Shown here: positions 1 to 11,260 of the stretch, one piece after another
How the letters are laid out: every line of letters starts with the position of its first letter
Position numbering within the stretch: the stretch's first letter is position 1
Program-made: the position numbers and the translations under genes
Assembly (NCBI RefSeq): GCF_020217465.1
Contig: NZ_CP084115.1
Span: 3,658,001-3,722,000, forward strand
Source of the DNA: Cobetia amphilecti
Lineage (GTDB): Bacteria; Pseudomonadota; Gammaproteobacteria; Pseudomonadales; Halomonadaceae
Length of the DNA stretch: 64,000 nucleotides
Direction of reading: 5' to 3'
The notes under the pieces: generated by a model
What the model was told of the DNA's origin: nothing
Databases searched by the model: none
Seen by the model: the letters and a program-made list of their open reading frames with translations, nothing else

Positions 1-27
1 AGCCTGTCGTCGCGTCTCGTTCGAGGG

Positions 28-63
28 AGCGGGCATATTACCGAACCAGAATCGGCTTGTCTC
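28..63 (-). promoter_or_regulatory. Candidate stable-RNA (tRNA-type) promoter firing off the left edge
   Basis: On the minus strand GAGACA (58-63) is followed after 17 nt by TAATAT (35-40) and then a GC-only discriminator (GCCCGC), the layout of stringently controlled tRNA/rRNA promoters. Transcription would begin near position 27 and leave the window. In many gammaproteobacteria a tRNA-Ser gene lies just downstream of csrA, so a tRNA beyond the left edge is a reasonable guess. No tRNA body is visible here. Confidence 0.4.
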
Positions 64-222
64 CCCCTTTTTGAGAAAAAAGCCAAATTTTTCCCTTACG
101 GAACACAGACTTGAACAAGCCACCCTCTCATCACCCCGCATGAGCCGCTGCTCATGGAGGTAAGTACGCCGTTGTTCATGAGCTAGGCGGACCGCCCTCG
201 CCTGCGCCAGGCCCACACACGC

Positions 223-255
223 GAACGCCAGCCATGGGGACAATGGCTGGCGTTC
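223..255 (-). terminator. Hairpin downstream of csrA
   Basis: A perfect 13-bp inverted repeat (223-235 with 243-255, 7-nt loop) lies 45 nt after the csrA stop codon on the minus strand. There is no T-run after it, so it is either a weak terminator or a 3'-end stabilising hairpin. Confidence 0.5.
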
Positions 256-299
256 ATCGGGTCGTGCAGGGTCGTGCGACGTGCAGGCGCAGCATGCCG

Positions 300-491
300 T
301 CAGGCGATGGCGTCGCCATTGTCTTCTTTCTCACGCTGGATGCGCTGATAGATCTCTTCTCGATGGACGGCAACGTCCTTGGGCGCGTTCACACCGATAC
401 GCACCTGATTACCTTTCACTCCGAGAACGGTGACAGTGATGTCGTCTCCGATCATCAGAGTTTCACCCACTCTACGGGTCAGGATGAGCAT
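300..491 (-). CDS. csrA: Carbon storage regulator CsrA (RsmA)
   Basis: A 63-residue dimeric RNA-binding protein that binds GGA motifs in mRNA leaders, usually blocking ribosome access, and so controls carbon flow, motility and biofilm at the post-transcriptional level. The sequence is typical of the family in length and motif: it begins [10 protein letters not shown] and contains the [21 protein letters not shown] core, with the conserved L4, R6 and R44-type residues used for RNA contact. A good ribosome-binding site (AAGGAG) lies 9 nt before the ATG. The gene follows lysC on the same strand, the usual gammaproteobacterial order. A candidate RNA antagonist of this protein is encoded at 11.2-12.0 kb in the same window. 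Confidence 0.97.
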   Translation of the reverse strand: MLILTRRVGETLMIGDDITVTVLGVKGNQVRIGVNAPKDVAVHREEIYQRIQREKEDNGDAIA

Positions 492-594
492 GACTGATCT
501 CCTTGTCAGAAATTCAAAACAGCTGGGACTTCAACGGGATGTGGAGGCGGCGATCGACCGGGACAAGTCGACCACCCTGATGCATGAAGCTCGA

Positions 595-624
595 ATTATG
601 CGCTATGCATGCTCCGACGGCCAA
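595..624 (-). promoter_or_regulatory. Candidate csrA promoter
   Basis: Minus-strand TTGGCC (619-624) and CATAAT (595-600) are separated by 18 nt, between the lysC terminator-like hairpin and csrA. It would give a 5' leader of about 100 nt. The match is moderate and no start site has been measured. Confidence 0.35.
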
Positions 625-664
625 TGCCATACCTTCATCACACCCGATAGACACGTTGAATGAA

Positions 665-720
665 AGCGCCCGATGCACAGACTGACATTCAGAAGAATGA
701 CAGAAAATGCATCGGGCGCT
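665..720 (-). terminator. Long two-part hairpin after lysC
   Basis: A perfect 13-bp outer stem (665-677 with 708-720) encloses an inner 9-bp stem with one mismatch (682-690 with 695-703, AGAA loop). It lies about 130 nt after the lysC stop. On the minus strand it is followed by a short CTTTC tract, so it may be an inefficient lysC terminator. It separates lysC from the csrA promoter. Confidence 0.5.
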
Positions 721-849
721 ATCGACTTCACGTGCCGCACGTCTGCCAGACCAATATCCGCGGCCTGGGCACCGACGCTTCACGACTTGGGCAAGTCATT
801 GATTGTCGGTGTCTTTACGACTTCCTTGCTGCACGCTCCGTGGTGAGAC

Positions 850-2097
850 TCAGGCAGTCTCGTCGCTGACCGCTTCTGCATCCAGGCCGAAAGCGGTGTG
901 CAGGGAGCGAACCGCCAGCTCCATGAATTTCTCGTCGATCAGGACGGAAATCTTGATCTCTGAAGTGGAGACCATGCGGATATTGATGCCTTCTTCCGCC
1001 AGTACGCGGAACATCTTGGAGGCGACACCGGCGTGAGAACGCATGCCGACACCGACCAGCGAGACCTTGGCGATGTTGTCATCACCGCGCATCTCACCAC
1101 CACCGACGGACGGAATCACCGTCTCGGTCAGGATGCGCTGGGTCGCCTTGAAGTCGGTCTTGGCGACGGTGAAGGAGAAGTCAGTGGTATTGCCGTCCGG
1201 AGAGACGTTCTGGACGATCATGTCGATTTCGATGTTGGAATCGGCGATCGGGCCCAGAATCTTGGAAGCGACACCCGGGATATCCGGCGTGTTGAGCAGA
1301 GTCAGCTTGGCTTCGTTGACATTGAAGGCGATGCCGGAGATCAGCGGTTCTTCCATGTTGTCTTCTTCCTCAGCGACGATCAGGGTACCCGGGCCATCCT
1401 CGAAGGAAGACAGCACACGCAGGGGAACATTGTACTTGCCGGCGAATTCCACCGAACGGATCTGCAGGATCTTGGAGCCCAGGCTCGCCATTTCCAGCAT
1501 TTCCTCGACGGTCACCGTTTCCAGACGACGTGCCTTGGAGCACACGCGCGGGTCAGTGGTATAGACACCATCGACATCGGTATAGATCTGGCACTCATCC
1601 GCCTTCAGTGCGGCAGCCAGCGCGACACCGGTGGTGTCAGAGCCACCACGACCCAGCGTCGTGATGTTGCCCTCTTCATCGACACCCTGGAAGCCTGCCA
1701 CCACGACCACCTTGCCATCGTCGAGGTCTTCACGCAGGTCATCGGTATCGATGTGCTGGATACGCGCCTTGGTGTGCGCGCTATCGGTGCGGATTCCCAC
1801 CTGCGCCCCTGTGTAGGAGGTCGCGTCGACGCCGATCTTCTGCAGCGCCATGGCCAGCAGGGAAATGGTGACCTGCTCGCCAGTGGAGACCAGCATGTCC
1901 ATCTCGCGCGGTGTCGGGTCATCATTGATCTCGCTGGCGAGACCGATCAGTCGGTTGGTCTCGCCACTCATGGCAGAGACGACCACGACAATCTGATGGC
2001 CTTCATCGCGGAATCGCTTGACCTTCTCGGCGACGGCCTTGATCCGCTCCACCGAGCCGACCGAAGTGCCTCCGAACTTCTGAACGTATAGCGCCAT
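850..2097 (-). CDS. lysC: Aspartate kinase LysC
   Basis: Phosphorylates L-aspartate with ATP, the first step to lysine, threonine and methionine (and to ectoine in halophiles). The 415-residue product starts [15 protein letters not shown], with the kinase signature KFGGTS at residues 5-10. The amino-acid kinase domain covers about residues 1-245 and two C-terminal ACT domains follow, the usual sites of feedback control. I use the ATG at 2097 because the family N-terminus begins there; the reading frame is open for 17 more codons upstream, but that extension is unlike the family. The ribosome-binding site is weak. alaS lies just upstream and csrA downstream, the common alaS-lysC-csrA order. 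No lysine riboswitch is present upstream. Confidence 0.96.
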   Translation of the reverse strand: MALYVQKFGGTSVGSVERIKAVAEKVKRFRDEGHQIVVVVSAMSGETNRLIGLASEINDDPTPREMDMLVSTGEQVTISLLAMALQKIGVDATSYTGAQVGIRTDSAHTKARIQHIDTDDLREDLDDGKVVVVAGFQGVDEEGNITTLGRGGSDTTGVALAAALKADECQIYTDVDGVYTTDPRVCSKARRLETVTVEEMLEMASLGSKILQIRSVEFAGKYNVPLRVLSSFEDGPGTLIVAEEEDNMEEPLISGIAFNVNEAKLTLLNTPDIPGVASKILGPIADSNIEIDMIVQNVSPDGNTTDFSFTVAKTDFKATQRILTETVIPSVGGGEMRGDDNIAKVSLVGVGMRSHAGVASKMFRVLAEEGINIRMVSTSEIKISVLIDEKFMELAVRSLHTAFGLDAEAVSDETA

Positions 2098-2156
2098 GTG
2101 CGTTTCCGTTATCCGTGTCCGTTTGCGTTGTCCCCACATGAAGCTCATGTGAGCCC

Positions 2157-2193
2157 AAAAAGAGGCCGGGTCTCCCCAAGAGGAGCCCGGCCT
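2157..2193 (-). terminator. alaS terminator
   Basis: A GC-rich 12-13 bp stem (2163-2175 with 2182-2193, one bulge) is followed on the minus strand by CTTTTT. It lies 14 nt after the alaS stop, so lysC is reached by read-through or from a promoter in the remaining 60 nt. Confidence 0.75.
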
Positions 2194-2206
2194 TCATCTT
2201 GTACTG

Positions 2207-4810
<2,604 letters not shown>

Positions 4811-4962
4811 AGAGGTTCCGTAGCGATGTGCGTAAAGACGCTCCGGGGGTCTTCTGCATGACTTCCGCATGGTTTCTGCATATTCATCCATGTGGGTATG
4901 CATGGAGGTGCAATGAAAAGCATGAAAGAAGGCGCCTGCCCCGTGCCGTCGCAAGACGACCT

Positions 4963-4990
4963 AGTATAACGCCTGTTCGCGCAAGCTAAA
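4963..4990 (-). promoter_or_regulatory. Candidate alaS promoter
   Basis: Minus-strand TTTAGC (4985-4990), a 16-nt spacer and TATACT (4963-4968). The -10 match is good and the -35 moderate. The leader would be about 145 nt. Confidence 0.45.
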
Positions 4991-5052
4991 GGGGGGGAAA
5001 TGTCCTGAAGCGCCGGTTTGCGCGTCATGAGAGCCAAACAGTCGCCCGCCAG

Positions 5053-5697
5053 CTAGCCTTCCTCCCCCTCATCACTCCAGGCGGACTCCATGGCATAGCG
5101 CAGCTGCTCATAGTCGAAGCCGCGCTGGAGCAGAAAGCGCTCGCGCCGTGCGCGCTCCTTGTGCCCCTCGCCGGGGCCGGAGAAGCGCCTGGCCAGCGTC
5201 TCGCGCGCCAGCTCGAAGAAATCCACCGCCTCGACATGACCGAAGGCATCCGGCGTCGGGTCACTGGCGGCACGCATCACGGCATTGAGCGTCTCGCTAT
5301 CGATACCACGCTGGCGCAGCTCCTGCTGGATACGCCTCGGCCCCTGCCCGCGCAGCACTCGCGTCCGCAGGAAGCTGGCGGCAAAGCGCTCATCGGATTG
5401 CAGGCCCTCCTCGGCCATGCGCTCCAGCACCTCCTCGATCAGCAGCTCGACCTCATCGCGACTCAAGGCCGCCTGTGCGCCCTCCTCGCCAGCGGCTTGC
5501 CGCTCTGCCAACTCGTCATCGCTGACCGCCCGCAGGTAGTCACGCTCCTTGAGATAGTCGTGCAGCTCGCGGCGGCTATGTTCGCGGCGCGCCAGACGCG
5601 CGATGGCATCATTGCGCGCACGCCGTTGCGGCGTCATCGCGCCTGAGTCGAGCGGTTGATACTCAGGCCCACCCATTTCAGCGCTGTCATCGTGCAT
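5053..5697 (-). CDS. recX: RecA regulatory protein RecX
   Basis: RecX binds RecA filaments and limits their extension. The 214-residue product has the alpha-helical RecX repeats (for example REHSRRELHDYLKERD, ASFLRTRVLRGQGPRRIQQE and DFFELARETLARRF) and lies directly downstream of recA. I choose the ATG at 5697 because GGGGAG sits 7 nt before it; the ATG at 5703 is too close to that site. The protein is longer than the usual 150 or so residues because of an acidic N-terminal stretch and an inserted acidic loop near residues 75-95. Confidence 0.9.
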   Translation of the reverse strand: MHDDSAEMGGPEYQPLDSGAMTPQRRARNDAIARLARREHSRRELHDYLKERDYLRAVSDDELAERQAAGEEGAQAALSRDEVELLIEEVLERMAEEGLQSDERFAASFLRTRVLRGQGPRRIQQELRQRGIDSETLNAVMRAASDPTPDAFGHVEAVDFFELARETLARRFSGPGEGHKERARRERFLLQRGFDYEQLRYAMESAWSDEGEEG

Positions 5698-5746
5698 GGT
5701 CATGCTCCCCGGGGTTGAGCAGAAGGACATCGATGGACGTGAACGC

Positions 5747-5783
5747 AAGGCGCCCGCCTCCGAGTCATCGGGGCGGGCGCCTT
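5747..5783 (-). terminator. recA terminator / recA-recX attenuating hairpin
   Basis: A perfect 12-bp GC-rich stem (5747-5758 with 5772-5783) lies between recA and recX. There is no strong T-run, so partial read-through into recX is expected, as known for recA-recX operons. Confidence 0.65.
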
Positions 5784-5869
5784 GGGGTCATCTCACCGGG
5801 TCGGAAACGACACGGTGCGATGACGCCAGCCTGGCGGCTGGCGCTCTTGCTCTTTCTTCTGGACGAACC

Positions 5870-6937
5870 TCAGTCGAGATCGATATCCAGGTCGTCTTCA
5901 CTCTCGGCGGCCGCGGTCTCTTTCGGCTCTTCCTTGGCTTCCGGCGCTGCCAGCAACTGGGCACGGATCTGGGTTTCAATCTCCTCCATGATGGCGGGAT
6001 TGTCTTCCAGGTACTGGGCGGAATTGGCCTTGCCCTGACCGATCTTGCTGCCCTGATAGCTGTACCAGGCGCCTGACTTGCCGACCAGACCACACTGCAC
6101 GCCCAGATCGATCACCTCACCGGCGTGATAGATGCCCTTGCCGTAGAGAATCTGGAACTCGGCCTGACGGAACGGCGGCGCGACCTTGTTCTTGACGACC
6201 TTGACGCGGGTCTCGTTACCGGTGACTTCATCACCGGACTTCACGGAACCGGTGCGACGGATATCCAGACGCACACTGGAGTAGAACTTCAGTGCGTTAC
6301 CGCCAGTCGTGGTTTCGGGGCTACCGAACATCACGCCGATCTTCATGCGGATCTGGTTGATGAACACCACCATGCAGTTGGCGTTCTTGATGTGACCGGT
6401 CACCTTGCGCAGCGCCTGGGACATCAGACGCGCCTGCAGGCCGACGTGGGAGTCGCCCATCTCGCCTTCGATCTCGGCACGCGGCGTCAGTGCCGCCACG
6501 GAGTCGACGATGATGACGTCAACGCCGCCGGAGCGTACCAGCATGTCGACGATCTCGAGCGCCTGCTCACCGGTGTCCGGCTGGGAGACCAGCATCTCGT
6601 CCAGATTGACGCCCAGCTTCTCGGCGTAGGACGGATCCAGTGCGTGCTCGGCATCGATGAAGGCACAGACCTTGCCCTGCTTCTGCGCCTGGGCGATGAC
6701 CGAGAGGGTCAGTGTCGTCTTGCCCGAGGATTCCGGGCCATAGATCTCGACCACGCGCCCGAAGGGCAGGCCGCCGATGCCGAGTGCGATATCCAGCCCC
6801 AGAGAACCGGTGGAAACCGACGGGATGGCCACACGCGGGGCATCGCCCATGCGCATGACGGCGCCCTTGCCGAACTGGCGCTCGATCTGGGACAGCGCCG
6901 CGTTCAGCGCCTTGGTACGATTGTCGTCCTTTGCCAT
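5870..6937 (-). CDS. recA: Recombinase RecA
   Basis: DNA-dependent ATPase that forms filaments on single-stranded DNA, drives strand exchange and triggers LexA self-cleavage. The product is 355 residues with Walker A GPESSGKT at 67-74 and the conserved loop residues of RecA; the acidic C-terminal tail ([11 protein letters not shown]) is typical. The ATG at 6937 follows AGGAGG; the 10-codon upstream extension is not family-like. An SOS box lies upstream (7053-7068) and recX is downstream. Confidence 0.98.
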   Translation of the reverse strand: MAKDDNRTKALNAALSQIERQFGKGAVMRMGDAPRVAIPSVSTGSLGLDIALGIGGLPFGRVVEIYGPESSGKTTLTLSVIAQAQKQGKVCAFIDAEHALDPSYAEKLGVNLDEMLVSQPDTGEQALEIVDMLVRSGGVDVIIVDSVAALTPRAEIEGEMGDSHVGLQARLMSQALRKVTGHIKNANCMVVFINQIRMKIGVMFGSPETTTGGNALKFYSSVRLDIRRTGSVKSGDEVTGNETRVKVVKNKVAPPFRQAEFQILYGKGIYHAGEVIDLGVQCGLVGKSGAWYSYQGSKIGQGKANSAQYLEDNPAIMEEIETQIRAQLLAAPEAKEEPKETAAAESEDDLDIDLD

Positions 6938-7052
6938 GTGGCCTCCTGTCGAACGGCGGAGCCACACGGGCTGCCACCTGGAATAGAGAATTCTATCACT
7001 GAGAGCTGAGCAGACACCGTCAGACTAGCGGCTGAGGTGTCGTGGCAAAACC

Positions 7053-7068
7053 CTGTATACATGGACAG
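7053..7068 (-). promoter_or_regulatory. LexA (SOS) box of recA
   Basis: CTG-N10-CAG with inner TATACATGGA matches the gammaproteobacterial LexA operator. On the minus strand a TTGCGG/TATACA pair with 16-nt spacing overlaps it, so LexA would block the recA promoter. It lies about 115 nt upstream of the recA ATG. Confidence 0.85.
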
Positions 7069-7152
7069 TATAATGCCGCAAGTTGCGTCACTCTGCCAGT
7101 CCGGTGATGCGCTTTTTCAGGCAGCACCCTCAACGCGGGGCTTGCATCGGGC

Positions 7153-7689
7153 TCATGCGTCTTCGGTGCCGATCTGCAAGGCCTCCACGCGCTCGATCAA
7201 GCCCTGCAATGCCTCCCGCACCGCGGCGTCGCGCACGGCCTGCCGGTCGCCGGGAAAGTGACAGCAGCGTGCCTGCTGGCGCGCCTCGCTCCCCCACGCC
7301 AGCCATACGGTGCCGACGGGCTTCTCGTCACTTCCCCCGCCGGGGCCGGCCACACCGCTGATCGCCACCCCCAGCTCAGCGCCACTTTCGCGACAGGCGC
7401 CCCGCACCATCTCGCACACGACCGCCTCTGAGACGGCACCGAATGTTTCAAGCGATGTCTCACTGACCCCCAGCAGGCGCTGCTTGGTGGCATTGGAATA
7501 GGTCACGTAGCCCGCATCGAAATAGCTGGAGCTACCGGCAATCGCCGTGATCGCCGCACTCACCCCGCCCCCGGTGCACGACTCGGCGGTGGTGATGCGC
7601 ACGCCGCGCGCGACTGCCAACGCCTGCAACTGCTCAGCCAGGGCATTCGCGCACGCAGCCTCGGGGGTCGTACCAGTCAATCGGCTCAC
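7153..7689 (-). CDS. pncC: Nicotinamide-nucleotide amidase PncC (CinA C-terminal domain)
   Basis: Deamidates nicotinamide mononucleotide to nicotinate mononucleotide in NAD recycling. The protein consists of the CinA C-terminal domain only, with family motifs TAESCTGGGVSAAIT, YFDAGYVTYSN and GVAGPGGGSDEKPVGTVWLAW. I set the start at the GTG at 7689 because AGGAG lies 7 nt before it; the upstream ATG at 7713 has no ribosome-binding site. This gives 178 residues, close to the 160-170 usual for stand-alone PncC. It sits upstream of recA, as in other gammaproteobacteria, and is divergent from mutS. Confidence 0.92.
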   Translation of the reverse strand: MSRLTGTTPEAACANALAEQLQALAVARGVRITTAESCTGGGVSAAITAIAGSSSYFDAGYVTYSNATKQRLLGVSETSLETFGAVSEAVVCEMVRGACRESGAELGVAISGVAGPGGGSDEKPVGTVWLAWGSEARQQARCCHFPGDRQAVRDAAVREALQGLIERVEALQIGTEDA

Positions 7690-7751
7690 GAACTTTCTCC
7701 TTGTGGAGGTCATCGGGTGAAAAGGGCAGCGAGCATGAGACATCACAGGCA

Positions 7752-7780
7752 TTGGAGCCGGCCGCGCCAGTCCGTAGAAT
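7752..7780 (+). promoter_or_regulatory. Candidate mutS promoter
   Basis: TTGGAG (7752-7757), a 17-nt spacer and TAGAAT (7775-7780), about 65 nt before the mutS start. Confidence 0.5.
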
Positions 7781-7849
7781 ATCGCGCATCCCGCATGCCG
7801 TGCTCTCGCATGTGTGCTTTTTCCCATTGCAGTGCAGTCAAGGAAGTCC

Positions 7850-10435
7850 ATGGCCATGGCCAAGAACAGCGCGCCCCAGATGACGCCGATGATGACGCAG
7901 TACATGAAGATCAAACGCGAGCACCCCGGCGTGCTGCTGTTCTATCGCATGGGCGACTTCTATGAACTGTTTCATGAGGACGCCAAGCGCGCAGCACAAC
8001 TGCTCGATATCACGCTGACGGCGCGCGGCAGCTCCGGCGGTTCCCCGATCCCCATGGCAGGGGTGCCCTACCACAGCGCCGAAGGCTATCTGGCACGCCT
8101 GGTCAAGATGGGCGAATCGGTAGCCATCTGTGAGCAGATCGGTGACCCGGCGACCAGCAAGGGGCCTGTCGAGCGCAAGGTGGTACGTATCGTCACCCCG
8201 GGAACGCTGCATGATGAGGCGCTGCTGGATGCCAGCCGCGACAACCTGCTGGTGGCGCTGCATCGTGATGGCGAGACCTGGGGCCTGGCCGCTCTCGAGC
8301 TCTCCTCCGGTCGCTTCAGCGTGCTCGAGGTCAATGGTGATGACGAGCTGCTGGCCGAGATCCAGCGTCTGTCGCCTGCCGAAGTCATGGTCGGCGAAAG
8401 CCGTACCCTCCCCGCCAGCCTGGCCTCGCGCCCGGGCCTGACCCGCCAGAGCGATTGGCACTTCGATCACGAGACTGCCTTGCGCCTGCTGTGCGATCAG
8501 TTCGGCGTCCAGGACCTCAACGGCTTCGGCTGCAGCCACCTGACGCGCGCCGTCACGGCAGCCGGTGCCCTGCTCGACTACGCTCGCGACACCCAGCGTA
8601 CCGGCCTGCCCCACGTGACCGCGCTGGCCGTCGAGAGCCGCGATGACTCGGTGGTGATCGATGCCGCCAGCCGTCGCAACCTCGAGATCGACACCAACCT
8701 GGGCGGCACCAGCGACAACACGCTGGCCAGCGTGCTGGACGTCACCGCGACCGCGATGGGTTCACGCCTGCTCAAGCGCTGGCTCAACCGCCCGCTGCGC
8801 GATCAGCTCCAGATCGGCCAGCGTCAGGCGGCGGTGCAACGTCTGCTGGATGGCGACTACCCCTTCGAGCTGCAAGGCCTGCTCAAGCGCATCGGCGATG
8901 TGGAGCGTATCCTCGCCCGTGTCGCGCTGCGCAGCGCACGCCCCCGTGACATGGCACGCCTGCGCGATGGCCTCAACACTCTGCCCGAGCTGCGCGCCGT
9001 GCTCGCCAGCGTCGAAAAAGGCAGCGCCATCGATGACCTGCGCGATGCCATCCGCCTGTTCCCGGCACTTTCCGCGATGCTCAGCGAGGCGCTGGTCGAG
9101 AATCCGCCGGTGGTGCTGCGCGATGGTGGCGTGATCGCCGATGGCTACGACGATGAGCTGGACGAGTATCGCGGCCTGTCCGAGAACGCCGGCCAGTATC
9201 TGGTCGCACTCGAGACCCGCGAGCGCGAGCGCACCGGCCTGAGCAACCTCAAGGTCGGCTACAACCGCGTGCATGGCTACTTCATCGAGCTGCCGCGCTC
9301 GCAATCGGCCGAGGCCCCGCCGGAATACATCCGTCGCCAGACCCTCAAGAATGCCGAGCGCTTCATCATCCCCGAGCTCAAGGAGTTCGAGGACAAGGCG
9401 CTGTCTGCCAAGTCCAAGTCACTGGCGCGCGAGAAGCTGCTGTACGAGCACCTGCTGGATGACCTGAATACCGAACTGGATGGCCTGCAGCAGACGGCCC
9501 GCGCACTGGCGTCACTGGATGTGCTGACCGCCTTCGCCGATCGCGCTGCCTCGCTCGATTTCGTGCGCCCCGAACTCAGCGAGACCCCGGGCATCGATAT
9601 CGAAGGCGGACGCCACCCGGTGGTCGAGCATGTCAGCGATCATCCCTTCGTTCCCAACGATGTGCGCTTCGATGATGCGCGGCGCATGCTGGTGATCACC
9701 GGCCCCAACATGGGCGGTAAATCCACCTACATGCGCCAGACGGCACTGATCGCTCTGCTCGCGCATACCGGCAGCTTCGTGCCGGCGTCGCGCGCCTGCA
9801 TCGGCCCGCTGGACCGCATCTTCACGCGCATCGGCTCCTCGGATGACCTGGCCGGCGGCCGCTCGACCTTCATGGTCGAGATGACCGAGACCGCCAGCAT
9901 CCTGCATAACGCCACTGATGAGAGCCTGGTGTTGATGGATGAAATCGGCCGCGGCACCTCGACCTTCGATGGCCTGTCACTGGCATGGGCCAGCGCCGAG
10001 CATCTGGCGCGCACGCGTGCCTTCACCCTGTTCGCGACCCATTACTTCGAGATGACGGCGCTGCCCGAGCATGCCGATGCCGTCGCCAACGTGCACCTGA
10101 CGGCCGCTGAGCACGGCGATGGCATCGTCTTCATGCACCGTGTCGAGGAAGGCCCTGCCAGCCAGAGCTATGGCCTGCAGGTGGCCCAGCTGGCCGGGGT
10201 GCCGCAGAGCGTCATCCTGCGCGCGCGCGAGAAGCTGACCAGCCTGGAGCAGCAGGAAGTCGATCGTCCGCAGGTGGCGCGCGAGGATGCGCTGGGCCAG
10301 CCGGTACCGCAGCAGAATGACCTGTTCGCGGCACCGCCGCATCCGGTTGTCGAGGCCCTCAATGGCCTAGACCCGGATGATCTGAGCCCCAAGCGAGCGC
10401 TGGAGCTGATCTACGAATGGCACCGTCAGCGCTGA
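7850..10435 (+). CDS. mutS: DNA mismatch repair protein MutS
   Basis: Recognises base mismatches and small loops and recruits MutL. The 861-residue protein has the mismatch-reading Phe-x-Glu in RMGDFYELF near the N-terminus, connector, lever and clamp domains, and a C-terminal ABC-type ATPase with Walker [10 protein letters not shown] (about residues 618-626) and [12 protein letters not shown]. The end of the protein carries the short dimerisation/tetramerisation tail. The ATG at 7850 follows AAGGAA by 4 nt; a second ATG at 7856 is also possible. The gene is followed by fdxA, a Pseudomonas-like order without rpoS between. Confidence 0.97.
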   Translation: MAMAKNSAPQMTPMMTQYMKIKREHPGVLLFYRMGDFYELFHEDAKRAAQLLDITLTARGSSGGSPIPMAGVPYHSAEGYLARLVKMGESVAICEQIGDPATSKGPVERKVVRIVTPGTLHDEALLDASRDNLLVALHRDGETWGLAALELSSGRFSVLEVNGDDELLAEIQRLSPAEVMVGESRTLPASLASRPGLTRQSDWHFDHETALRLLCDQFGVQDLNGFGCSHLTRAVTAAGALLDYARDTQRTGLPHVTALAVESRDDSVVIDAASRRNLEIDTNLGGTSDNTLASVLDVTATAMGSRLLKRWLNRPLRDQLQIGQRQAAVQRLLDGDYPFELQGLLKRIGDVERILARVALRSARPRDMARLRDGLNTLPELRAVLASVEKGSAIDDLRDAIRLFPALSAMLSEALVENPPVVLRDGGVIADGYDDELDEYRGLSENAGQYLVALETRERERTGLSNLKVGYNRVHGYFIELPRSQSAEAPPEYIRRQTLKNAERFIIPELKEFEDKALSAKSKSLAREKLLYEHLLDDLNTELDGLQQTARALASLDVLTAFADRAASLDFVRPELSETPGIDIEGGRHPVVEHVSDHPFVPNDVRFDDARRMLVITGPNMGGKSTYMRQTALIALLAHTGSFVPASRACIGPLDRIFTRIGSSDDLAGGRSTFMVEMTETASILHNATDESLVLMDEIGRGTSTFDGLSLAWASAEHLARTRAFTLFATHYFEMTALPEHADAVANVHLTAAEHGDGIVFMHRVEEGPASQSYGLQVAQLAGVPQSVILRAREKLTSLEQQEVDRPQVAREDALGQPVPQQNDLFAAPPHPVVEALNGLDPDDLSPKRALELIYEWHRQR

Positions 10436-10469
10436 GCGCCGTCACACCGAGCCAGCGTTGGCGTGCCCG

Positions 10470-10514
10470 GCCCGAGAATGAGTGGCAAGGCCCGAGAATG
10501 CGCGGCAAGGCTCG
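10470..10514. repeat. Short direct repeat after mutS
   Basis: Two nearly identical 21-bp units (GGCCCGAGAATG followed by a GGCAAGG-like end) stand side by side in the mutS-fdxA gap. This looks like a local duplication; no function is evident. Confidence 0.5.
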
Positions 10515-10564
10515 ACAGCAACCTTCGGGCATAGCACCATTCCAAAACGATCCGCCCCTGCTGA

Positions 10565-10593
10565 TTGCGGGGGCGGCAGAGCGCCACTAGAAT
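10565..10593 (+). promoter_or_regulatory. Candidate fdxA promoter
   Basis: TTGCGG (10565-10570), a 17-nt spacer and TAGAAT (10588-10593), about 120 nt before the fdxA ATG. Confidence 0.5.
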
Positions 10594-10714
10594 AACGCCT
10601 TATAACATCTGCGCCGCTTATAACCTGAAGACCATGATGTCGCCGAGATGACACATGGTGGGCGCCTGGACCACGACCTACGAGAGAGACGCCAATCCGC
10701 GTCAGGAGACCTGC

Positions 10715-11038
10715 ATGGCATTCATCGTCACCGAGAACTGCATTCGCTGCAAATACACCGACTGCGTGGAAGTCTGCCCGGTGGATTGCTTCTACGAAGG
10801 CCCGAACTTCCTGGTGATCAACCCGGATGAGTGCATTGACTGCGCGCTGTGTGAGCCGGAATGCCCCGCCGAAGCCATCTTCTCCGAAGATGAAGTGCCG
10901 GAGAACCAGAAGGAATTCATCGAGCTGAATGCCGATCTGGCCGAAGTCTGGCCGAACATCAGCGAGAAGAAGGACGCCATGGAAGACGCCGAGAAGTGGG
11001 ATGGTGTCGATGGCAAGCTTGAGTATCTGGAGCAGTAA
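10715..11038 (+). CDS. fdxA: 7Fe-8S ferredoxin FdxA
   Basis: Small cytoplasmic electron carrier with one [3Fe-4S] and one [4Fe-4S] cluster. The 107-residue protein begins [22 protein letters not shown] and has the second cysteine group [12 protein letters not shown], the pattern of Azotobacter-type ferredoxin I. The C-terminal 50 residues are the acidic extension typical of FdxA. AGGAG lies 7-8 nt before the ATG at 10715; upstream in-frame codons are non-family. In Pseudomonas the CsrA-sponge RNA gene rsmZ adjoins fdxA, and here a GGA-rich RNA candidate lies directly downstream in convergent orientation. Confidence 0.95.
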   Translation: MAFIVTENCIRCKYTDCVEVCPVDCFYEGPNFLVINPDECIDCALCEPECPAEAIFSEDEVPENQKEFIELNADLAEVWPNISEKKDAMEDAEKWDGVDGKLEYLEQ

Positions 11039-11110
11039 GCCCCTCAAGCAACCCGCATCTCACGTGGCAAGCGGCTTGCCCGCCCTGACCGGGCAAGCCC
11101 GGGTCTCACG

Positions 11111-11154
11111 ACAGAAACGGCAGCGATTCCCTCGGGAGCCGCTGCCGTTTCTGT
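11111..11154 (+). terminator. fdxA terminator hairpin
   Basis: A perfect 15-bp stem (11111-11125 with 11140-11154, 14-nt loop) 70 nt after fdxA. The stem ends in a TTTCTGTCTCT tract. A smaller CTTGCCCG/CGGGCAAG hairpin precedes it. Confidence 0.7.
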
Positions 11155-11232
11155 CTCTGATGCTTGAAGTCGGTGCCTGAAGTCGGAGACTCAAGCTCAT
11201 GTCAGGAGCTCAGCCCCCTGACATCCGGGCAT

Positions 11233-11260
11233 AAAAAAGGGCGACCCCGTAAGGTCGCCC
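11233..11260 (-). terminator. Rho-independent terminator of the GGA-rich RNA
   Basis: On the minus strand GGGCGACC, a 6-nt loop and GGTCGCCC are followed at once by TTTTTT. This is a textbook intrinsic terminator. No minus-strand protein gene lies upstream of it for about 1 kb, so it must end a non-coding transcript. Confidence 0.92.

Noticed and set aside
1-120. Partial tRNA-Ser after csrA
   Set aside because: GTTCGAGG at 19-26 resembles a T-loop, but no acceptor or anticodon stem can be drawn; only a promoter pointing left is supported.
2098-2206. Lysine riboswitch before lysC
   Set aside because: Only 109 nt separate alaS and lysC, and most of that is the alaS terminator; there is no room for the roughly 170-nt aptamer.
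7061-7074. Plus-strand promoter formed by CAGTATAAT at the SOS box
   Set aside because: It has no -35 partner, and the next gene on that strand is mutS, 780 nt away with its own better promoter.
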